From Rhynchosporium graminicola (taxonomy: Eukaryota > Ascomycota > Leotiomycetes > Helotiales > Ploettnerulaceae), in assembly GCA_900074885.1 (NCBI GenBank), contig FJUW01000018.1, forward strand, positions 379,748-443,747: 64,000 nucleotides of DNA. Direction: 5' to 3'. Numbering within the stretch: position 1 is the stretch's first letter; each line of letters starts with the position of its first letter. The translations under genes were made by a program, and so were the position numbers. The notes under the pieces were generated by a model. The model worked only from the letters and a program-made list of their open reading frames with translations. It did not search any database and was not told the origin of the DNA. Positions 56,578 to 64,000 of the stretch are shown one piece after another.

Positions 56578-58961
56578 ATGGCTTACAACTCTTTGGTGCT
56601 GCGGCCTCTGCTGCCCTTCGAAATTACTGGTAAACATATTGCAATGCTCCATCAAACCTCAAGTTCAAGCTGACTTGCTTCTCGTAAGATATCGTAGCTC
56701 TCTGGCACAGTTATCGAATTCCAATCATACTCATAGCAGTGATTACACTTCTCATTTTTCGAACGTACCTTCATCTACGATTTCCTAGACACAAGCTCAC
56801 AGGTACCCCGCCGATTTCTCCTTCGCTGCTAGCCTTGAAAGAGAAACCCTTACCAGCGGAAAAGAAACCACCTGCGGAGAAAGTTCCTAGGAGAATCGTT
56901 GGCGGACTGAAGAAGAGAAAATCTTCTCAGGAGGAAATAAAGCCAACTGCGCAGAAGATACAAGTCTTAGTATTCTTTTCATCTCTGACCGGTACGACGG
57001 AGAAAACTGCCAAAGTCTTTACGGAAAGCCTTGCGCAGAACACGAAGAAGCTGGGGGCCACGACCTCTGCCACTTTCCTGGAGCCAGAGATACTCGATTT
57101 GTCGTACATAGACTACGATGAGTATTTCATCAACCCACCAAAGTCAGATTCAGGGGCGCAGTATTTCTATTTACTTCTACTACCTACCTACAATATCGAC
57201 ACTGTACTCGATAATTTTCTCGAGCATTTACAAGAGACGCACAACGATTTCCGAATAGACACAGCGCCTCTTTCTCCACTCTTGGGATATTCGGTGTTTG
57301 GATTTGGAGATAGAGAAGGGTGGCCGACAGAAGAAGAGGGTTTCTGTTCACAAGCCAGGGAAGTGGATAAGTGGATGGCAAAGTTGACTGGGAGGAAACG
57401 AGCATTCCCACTGGGTATGGGTGATTCTAAAAAAGATGCTGCAGATCGACTTGCAGAATGGAAAGAGGGCGTCGAAGATATGCTGGCTCATATTGCCGCA
57501 ACAGGAAATCTAGGAGAAGGCGTTGTTGGAAGTGGAGATGCTGTTGAGAGCGATGTGGAGGATCTAGACGATGACGAGGATGTCCTTTTTGATGAGCAAA
57601 ATGTTGCGATACGGAAAACGAAGACCAAGAAGAAGGAAGCTTTGAATGATCTCGAAGACATCGGAAGCACTTTGAACAAGACCGAAGCAGCAGAAGACGA
57701 CGATGACGACGACGAAGAGCTGGAACTGGATTTCACAACTTACAGTAAGAAGCCGGTAACAAAAACAGCAGTAGCAGTCATCAAAGAAATGGTGCCGAAA
57801 AACTCACCAACTTATACAGCTCTCACGAAGCAAGGATATTCGATCGTCGGCTCCCATTCTGGTGTCAAGATATGCCGATGGACCAAATCCGCTCTTCGTG
57901 GCAGAGGATCGTGTTACAAATACTCATTCTACGGAATTGCTTCTCATCAATGCATGGAGACGACACCTTCTCTCTCCTGTTCCAATAAGTGCGTTTTCTG
58001 CTGGCGCCACGGAACAAATCCGGTTGGAACAACCTGGCGCTGGAAGGTCGATCCACCGGAGATGATTTTCAACGGAGTCAAAGCCGGTCACTACCAAAAG
58101 ATCAAGATGATGCGCGGCGTACCTGGCGTACGAGCCGAGCGCTTCGCAGAAGCCATGCGCATCAGACACTGCGCACTCTCTCTAGTCGGCGAGCCCATCT
58201 TCTACCCACATATCAACGAATTCACAGCCATGCTTCACAAAGAGCACATATCCTCCTTCCTCGTCTGCAATGCCCAGCACCCAGACCAATTGGCAACCCT
58301 CAAACCCGTCACACAACTTTACGTCTCAATTGACGCCTCCAACCGCGAATCTCTCCGTAAAATCGACCGGCCTCTCCATCGTGACTTCTGGGAACGCTTC
58401 AATCGCTGCCTTGACATCTTGAAGGAGCGCCGCTTCGAACAGCGTACTGTTTTCCGCCTCACGCTCGTGAAAGGCTTCAATATCGAAGACGAAGCAGAAG
58501 GCTACGCCGCCCTTGTCGCAAAAGGCCTCCCCTGCTTCGTTGAAGTCAAAGGCGTGACTTACTGCGGCACGTCCTCATCTGCCGGTGCAGGACTAACGAT
58601 GCAAAACGTGCCATTCTACGAGGAAGTATGCGCATTTGTCGAAGCTCTCAACGCGGCTCTTGCCCGTCGTGGTCTCGGGTACGGGATAGCTGCTGAGCAT
58701 GCGCATAGCTGCTGTATCTTACTCGCTAGCGAACGGTTTAGAGTAGAGGGGAAATGGCACACGAGGATTGATTACGAGAAGTTCTTTAAGTGTTTGGAAA
58801 GTGGTGAGGAGTTTAGACCGGAGGATTATATGGGTTCTGAGACGCCGGAATGGGCGACTTGGGGAAATGGAGGGTTCGATCCGCGAGACGAGAGGGTGTT
58901 TAGGAAGGGGAAGAACAAGGTTGCTTTGACGGAGAGGCAGGGCGAGGTAATGGAGATCTAG
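56578..58961 (+). CDS. TYW1: tRNA 4-demethylwyosine synthase Tyw1 (flavodoxin + radical SAM)
   Basis: Tyw1 builds the tricyclic base of wybutosine at G37 of tRNA-Phe from N1-methylguanosine and pyruvate. Exons are 56578-56629 and 56740-58961, in frame for 757 aa. A short hydrophobic N-terminal segment (FEITVITLLIFRTYLHL) suggests membrane anchoring, probably at the ER as in some fungal homologues. A flavodoxin domain (about 85-230) starts at VLVFFSSLTGTTEKTAK and has GYSVFGFGDREGWPTE. An acidic linker with runs of Asp follows. The radical-SAM domain has the CxxxCxxC cluster C431-C435-C438 (CSNKCVFCWRHG), then MRGVPGVRAERF, HCALSLVGEP, VSIDASNRESL and GLTMQNVPFYEEV. Codon use becomes markedly C-rich from about 58060. 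No lesion is seen. Confidence 0.93.
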
Positions 58962-60070
58962 ATAGAGCTCTAAACATTAGTCCTGCATTATACATCTCTT
59001 CTAAGGGAGCCATATTCGTCGGAGTCGCTTATGCCGAAAAAAGTTTAAAGCTGCTCCGGTTTTGCGTATCGAAAAGCAATTATATCCAGCCACTCACTGC
59101 TAAGCCATCCCAAAAGAGCCTACAAAGAGCTCGCCCAATCACATGTAATTCTCGTTGCATTTGGTCTCCGACTCGACACATTACTTCAATACATAATCGG
59201 TGCCTTTCCCCACTCATTCACATCGAACCATACAAAACTCGCCGGCCACTAAACCCCATCAGCACGTGACGTTTTCCCGTCGACAAAACCGCGACGTGCA
59301 ACAAAGCAAAAACTCGCCGAACCTCTTTGACCGAACCCAAACTCAAAGCTCGCCGGCCGCTCTCGATGCTTTATGCCGGCGGTTTTCTGGACCGGCGACA
59401 TATTTGCGACGTGCAACAAAACAAAAAGTCGCCGGTGGATTCGGCGACTCTGCTTCCACTCGATGCCTGGTCTTGCACGAATACTGATATTTATTTGGTG
59501 TCGATATTGTTGCCGCCGGCGAGAATTGCGGTAATAGAGGCAGGCGATAGAAGATGGGAATTGAAGATGATATATTCTCGGACTGAAATCTTGACTGTTT
59601 CTTTATTGCTTTTTTTTGTCCATTCTCGACTCTGAGTCATTATTCGTATCATGAAATTTCAAAATAACTGAGATGGTGATCGGATCCTGTACCAGCAGGT
59701 CTTCCAACAATGGATGAACTACAGATGAAACTTCATCTTCGCTTCCTTCTCTCGTACATTGGAAGAGGTGAAGTGATCAAAAATACCAGGCAAGCAAAGC
59801 TTACAGGCATCGACAAAATCGAGCATAACATGACAAGTGGCTTCCTTTCCCCATTCTCCGCTCCACTCTCCAACGCCTACACAGAAACCACAACGCCGAG
59901 ATTGACTCCGTATCCGAAACGCCTTTCCAAAGCAGACAAACCCCATAATACGCACGCTCAGACTCATAAGCAGGCAATTGACCACCCTAGTATCCTAAAA
60001 TCATAAAGAAGCCCGCCCAAAGACTAGCCGAATTATTCAGATTCCACGCGAAAAAATCTCATCCAGTACT
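58962..60070. other. Intergenic between convergent genes
   Basis: About 1.1 kb lies between TYW1 and the FAR1-like gene. It includes a GC-rich pair of diverged direct repeats at about 59235-59439. Frames here lack motifs. Confidence 0.45.
59235..59439. repeat. Two diverged ~110-115-bp direct repeats
   Basis: CTCGCCGGCC at 59238 recurs at 59349, and GCGACGTGCAACAAA at 59291 recurs at 59406, each followed by (A/G)CAAAAA(C/G)TCGCCG. The shared order and near-equal offset (111-115 bp) indicate a decayed tandem duplication. Confidence 0.75.
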
Positions 60071-61669
60071 TCAACCGGTCGCACTGCCCTCCGCACCCTC
60101 AGCAGTCAATCGTTCCCTTTGCACCATAACCCTTTCGTTGCAAATATCAATGAACATTTCAAACTTCTGGATTTGCTTATCCTTCTGCCGAATCTGCTCC
60201 TTCAGTTCCTCAACTTCTTTACGCCAGTCCTCCTTAGTCTTCTCAGTCTCAGCTTGGGCATTGGCTACCTCGGTGCGGAGTTCGGCGCGGAGCTTCTCTT
60301 CGAAGGTTAGAGGTGGTTTCTTGTAGAAGGTGGGAAGTTGCTCCATGGCGGTTGCTTCGACACGAGAGGGGTCGCGCTTGATGGCGGCTCGGGCGTTGTA
60401 GATGTCGCGCGGGAGGTAGCGGACGGAGGGGTTGTCGCGGTGGAGGATCTCGAGGGTTTCTTTGACGGAGACGCCTAAATATGTTAGTATATATCATGCT
60501 TTAGGCGTGAATAGATCTTTACCGTTTTCCTCGAGAGCTTTCACTGCTGCAATAGCCTTCGGATCCAATTTACGTGCACCTGGATGTTCAGTCCGACTCT
60601 CACTGGGTGGGTGGTTATGTGCCAGATGCTCGCCATCCATACGAGCTCGCAGTACCCACGTAGACTTATTCTCCAATCCATAGACTCCAAAATCACAACC
60701 ACATTTGCGAGACTTGGTCTTTCGTTGGCGCTGTTCTCCAGGGACTTTCTCCTTGTTACTTCCTCCTCGGTCGCAGATGAGAAAGACTTTCTTTAATCCT
60801 CTATTGTCTCGCTTCGACCGTCCAATTACAAAAGCGTAACCATGGGCCAGAGCATGGGCTTGTGCATATGCGAAGAGAGCTTCGAAGGTCGGGAAGCTTC
60901 CACCTGGAGGAGCAGAGAGCATATCTCCTTGGACGACTTGCGGATTCGTGGGGCTCGCTGTCATCATAGCTTGTTCGGTAAGCTGCTGATCGGGAGCAAG
61001 CTGGGGATCAATCATTGACATGTCCTGCGGGACGTCTGGAGAATTCTCTTGAGGTCTGACTCCAAGGTTCGAAGCTGTAGGGGAGGCAGCCAGAACAGGC
61101 CGTTGGGGACTGATATTTTGCAAAGCAGGTGATGCATTTTGTGATTGTCTTTGGATTTGTTGGATTGTGGACGGGTTCATAGGGTTCATGGCATGGTTGA
61201 CGCTCATGGGCTGAGTTTGGGATGTGCCATGAGGTGGCATATGTATTGTTGTTCCAAGAGGGGGAGGCCGTCGTTGCGGGGTATTCGTGCCAGAAGCGGC
61301 GGATGCGCTCAGGATTCCTTGGGCAATCTGTTGCTCCGCAGAGGCGCCAACTCCAACACTGCCATTCTGGCGAGGAACTCCGACTTGTGCATTATTGTGA
61401 GGATACGGTGTTGTGTAGGGCGATTTGTGCTGAAGGATCTGTGGACTCTGTTGCAGGCCAGGACGGATGCTGCCATGGGGCGGTCTATTGAGGTTGAAGC
61501 TGCGCTGTTGTTGTTGTTGTTGTTGTTGTTGCTGCTGCTGCTGTAGAGCTTGTTGCGACGGCGAGGGTACTGGGAGATTTGGTTGAACTTGAAAGACGTT
61601 TTGACGGCTAGCACTTGGATTCGTGCTCGGGAATTGTGCTCTCGAGTTGTCTTGCGGCGTCAACGACAT
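60071..61669 (-). CDS. FAR1-like zinc-finger protein with polyglutamine tract
   Basis: This is a putative nuclear DNA-binding protein. Exons are 60523-61669 and 60071-60474, in frame for 516 aa. The N-terminal 250 residues are low-complexity Gln/Pro/Ser sequence including 13 consecutive Gln (about 43-55). At about 258-355 is a FAR1/WRKY-GCM1-type domain: FPTFEALFAYAQAHA, VFLICDRGG, KCGCDFGVYG and HLAHNHPPS provide a CCHH set of zinc ligands. The second exon holds a helical segment (VSVKETLEILHRDNPSVRYL) and a C-terminal coiled coil (EDWRKEVEELKEQIRQKDKQ). FAR1 domains derive from MULE transposases, but no transposase core is present, so this looks like a domesticated single-domain gene of the kind common in ascomycetes. 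DNA targets are unknown. Confidence 0.82.
61505..61544. repeat. CAA/CAG triplet repeat encoding polyGln
   Basis: Consecutive TTG and CTG triplets on the plus strand encode 13 glutamines on the minus strand in the FAR1-like protein. The run is nearly pure, so its length is probably variable between isolates. Confidence 0.95.
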
Positions 61670-63004
61670 TTCAGGGACGCGCTCCGCGATGCGATGTTTG
61701 CTAGGTGGTGGTGCGTAGGTATCAATCTTTGCTCTGTTCGAGTGCCTGCCAGATGAAAAGCACGGCCAAATGAGGGCTGTTGGTGTGTGGTTATGAAATT
61801 ACCTGCAACGAGCTAATTAGCCAGACAGGACTGGTGTTTATCACAGTTAGATGATGAACGAATAGGAATCTCTGCGATAGCGGAGCCAGTCTCACTTTTT
61901 CGGACGATATTTGATATGAACACTCGATTTGAGTCTAAACTTCCACCAGCTGCGGGTGGGATAGGCTCGATAGGGATGGGGTCTAATCAGCGGGGGGCCG
62001 TGGGCTCACATCCCGTAGCTTCCGCTTCCGCTTCCGCTCACGCAGTCCCTAGCTCGCCTAGGTACGTACTTTCGTATTCCGCACCTTGTGGAAGCGATGG
62101 TGGCTGGGCGAAACACGCGAGCATCAATATTGATTATGGACAATTGAAAACAACCCAGGAAACGCAGAGTAAAGAGGGAATGGGGACACCCCAGGTAGCA
62201 GAAATAAAACTCGAACTATCTACGCCGGCCTGTTATTCAAGCTTCTCAAGTAGACTGGCAGACAGTCATGCAGCATACGCACTTGCCTCTGGCTTGATAT
62301 CTGTTATTTGGACCTCTATTGAGACTAGGCCATTTCCTTGCTATTGCAGTAAGACCTCAACTAGTCTTGATCAGTCATAATTGGCTCACAAAGATTGGCA
62401 AAAAATAGGTATGTAATTTCGCTGTGTCACGAATCCATTCTGGGAATTTGTTTTAGTAAACTCAGTGCTGCGAGATTGTTACTCAACTTGCATGCTGTTG
62501 ATTGTTTAAGAATGACGAGGTTATTAGGGACTTTGTGCTTAACTCTTTTGGAGAAGTACTGGGTAAGCCTTGCGCGGATGCAGATTCTGATAGTGTGGAT
62601 TCCGCCTCAACTGCTTCAGAAGTTTCGATCGGAGTAACAAGGGCATTCTCATCAAGACTTCCTAACTTCCTGAGTCAACTCGGACGCACCTTATAGGATA
62701 TGTCATGCCCTGTGGCCACCCAGTGTAGGATGCCATATGTTATCAGCTTTGACTGATATTCCTCACAATCAACATTAAATTTGACAAGTATTTGATTTTT
62801 TGATATGATTCGCATTGCACGCCCGTGAAATAGATCTTGAATACGTAAGCTCGTGTAGGTACGATTTCCTCCCAATGCAACTCCGGACGCGATGCTAAAT
62901 ATATTGACACACGGAAATCTGTGGTACAATACAAGTTTAGTCTTTCTGAGAGCCGTTTACAGCTAGTGTTCCCGTTCCCAATGTCGTGCACCCATCGATA
63001 CATA
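61670..63004. other. Intergenic, no supported gene
   Basis: This 1.3-kb stretch holds the 5' flank of the FAR1-like gene and the 3' flank of the DUF3112-like gene. A 154-codon plus-strand frame at 61916 starts with ATG but is low-complexity at its start and lacks motifs, so I do not call it. Confidence 0.45.
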
Positions 63005-64000
63005 TCATGACTTGATGTCTTGTATCTGGAGCGCGGTCTGCTCGAGAGCAGGAGTCTGCAGCTCGCTCGAAGTCTTCCTCCCCGCTTCGCAACTTGTTTT
63101 AAAATTCAGCTCTCGACTGATCCTCGATTCGTTCCCAGCAACTGGGGCATGAGTCTGCTTCTCCAAACTTTTGGACCTCGGCCTCTCAGTCTCATGCAGG
63201 TTCGCAATCCCCATCTCAGCATCACCATTCTGATACCTCTCCTCAACCTCAGCAAAAACCTGCTCCTCAGTATTAATCCTTGCCAAGATTCCCCCATCCT
63301 TACTCTCTCTCTGCCTTCCGCTATAATCACCAGGTCCTCTACTCCCATCCGGCACATGAAACCTCTTATCAACCCTCACCACAACATAAAGCGCCACGAC
63401 GACAATCTCAATCGTGAAATTAACAACATAGAAACAAGCTTTCGAATGGTACCAAGCGGGATCATTTCGTGGACGGGGGAGGTACGCGATCCCGGCACGG
63501 AATGCGGCTCCGAAAGTCAGGAGAATGGATGAGAGAAGCAGGATGTATATTTTAGATCTAAATTTGCCGCTGCCGAATTTGTCGACGCGATGAGGACTGC
63601 AAGAGGAACTTGATTCTGACCTAGGAATGAGGAAGTTCAGTCCTAGAAGAGGGATTGGTAGGAAGGCTGCGACAGCGAAATAAGTCCCACCGAGGAGTTG
63701 GATGTCCCTATCAATGCGACGGATGTTTGTATCGAGAGTGTAGAAAGCTTGGACGGTACAAAAGATGAGTGCTATGAGTAGCAGAACGATAGTGATATAG
63801 TAGATCTTGAACGCGAGAGAAAATCCTTTACTCCATGCCCAGTTAGGATGTCTCGCTCTTGTCACCCGTTGCGTGAAGATAAGATTAATGATGAAGAGGA
63901 GGAGTACACCAGCTGCTACGAAGATCCCAGCTGCGATGGCTATGGAGACATTATGTGGATAACTGGAGAACACGAGGCGCATAGTGCAAGTTGTTATTCT
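63005..64000 (-). CDS. Multi-pass membrane protein, DUF3112-like (5' end outside window)
   Basis: This is a fungal integral membrane protein of unknown function. The frame is open to the window edge and reads RITTCT before the first internal Met (63982), so the true start lies beyond 64000. At least five transmembrane helices are visible: SIAIAAGIFVAAGVLLLFII, IYYITIVLLLIALIFC, GTYFAVAAFLPIPLLGLNFL, IYILLLSSILLTFGAAF and FYVVNFTIEIVVVALYVVV. Between them are family blocks such as FTQRVTRARHPNWAW, YLPRPRNDPAWYHSKACFYV and VDKRFHVPDGSRGPGDYSGR. The last ~100 residues are a soluble, charged tail. Assignment to DUF3112 rests on remembered family pattern, not a search. No channel or transporter motif is recognisable. 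Confidence 0.78.
   Translation of the reverse strand, partial: RITTCTMRLVFSSYPHNVSIAIAAGIFVAAGVLLLFIINLIFTQRVTRARHPNWAWSKGFSLAFKIYYITIVLLLIALIFCTVQAFYTLDTNIRRIDRDIQLLGGTYFAVAAFLPIPLLGLNFLIPRSESSSSCSPHRVDKFGSGKFRSKIYILLLSSILLTFGAAFRAGIAYLPRPRNDPAWYHSKACFYVVNFTIEIVVVALYVVVRVDKRFHVPDGSRGPGDYSGRQRESKDGGILARINTEEQVFAEVEERYQNGDAEMGIANLHETERPRSKSLEKQTHAPVAGNESRISRELNFKTSCEAGRKTSSELQTPALEQTALQIQDIKS

Noticed and set aside
60071..61669. Mutator-like transposon
   Set aside because: Only a FAR1-type DNA-binding domain is present; there is no transposase core, terminal inverted repeat or target duplication.
61916..62380. 154-codon plus-strand frame starting with ATG
   Set aside because: Low-complexity Ser/Ala-rich start from a TTCCGC-type repeat, no domain, and it lies in the flank of the FAR1-like gene.
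1..64000. CRISPR array, operons or other prokaryotic organisation
   Set aside because: Spliceosomal introns throughout, a pol III tRNA and eukaryotic gene families show a fungal nuclear genome; no repeat-spacer pattern is seen.

Overview
The window reads as nuclear DNA of a filamentous ascomycete (Pezizomycotina; perhaps Leotiomycetes, though that narrower placement is only an impression). The evidence is short GT-AG introns, mostly 45-60 bp with CTAAC/CTGAC-like branch sites, a Zn2Cys6 regulator with a fungal_trans domain, a fused fungal-type Egt1, a DUF3112-type membrane protein, and conserved Bub3, Nuf2, Bqt4, Ppg1, RhoGDI, AP-3 beta and Tyw1. Exon-intron structures below were worked out by hand from reading frame, splice consensus and remembered family sequence. 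Wherever a joined model is given, the frame stays open across every junction.

Region 1 (1-16.5 kb) is the most unusual part. After a gene-free, AT-rich stretch come an NCS1 nucleobase/hydantoin/allantoin-type transporter (3711-5353, apparently broken by a frameshifting deletion), a tRNA-Trp(CCA) in an AT-rich island, a cyclic amidohydrolase of the D-hydantoinase/dihydropyrimidinase family (minus strand), a head-to-head N-carbamoyl-D-amino-acid hydrolase, a Zn2Cys6 transcription factor and, divergent from it, an Asp/Glu/hydantoin racemase. Uptake, racemisation, ring opening, decarbamoylation and local regulation together look like a eukaryotic counterpart of bacterial hydantoin-utilisation (hyu) operons. 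The expected route is a 5-substituted hydantoin to an N-carbamoyl-D-amino acid, then to a D-amino acid plus CO2 and NH3, with the racemase letting both enantiomers be used. A tandem repeat with GATA-type motifs lies in the amidohydrolase/carbamoylase divergent promoter and would suit nitrogen control.

Region 2 (16.5-19 kb) is AT-rich and holds a truncated SRPK-like kinase pseudogene with an in-frame stop and a frameshift.

Region 3 (19-64 kb) is housekeeping DNA: BUB3, an unrecognised 1280-aa disordered protein, a Bqt4-like tail-anchored nuclear-envelope protein, RhoGDI, PPG1 phosphatase, a Pro/Gln-rich CCHC zinc-knuckle protein, AP-3 beta, a small hypothetical protein with an overlapping upstream ORF, NUF2, the ergothioneine synthase EGT1 (13 exons), an unrecognised acidic protein, the wybutosine enzyme TYW1, a FAR1-like zinc-finger protein with a polyglutamine tract, and a DUF3112-like membrane protein cut by the window end. 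The genes are independent transcription units separated by 0.2-3.7 kb. Several long intergenic stretches contain only microsatellites and low-complexity sequence.
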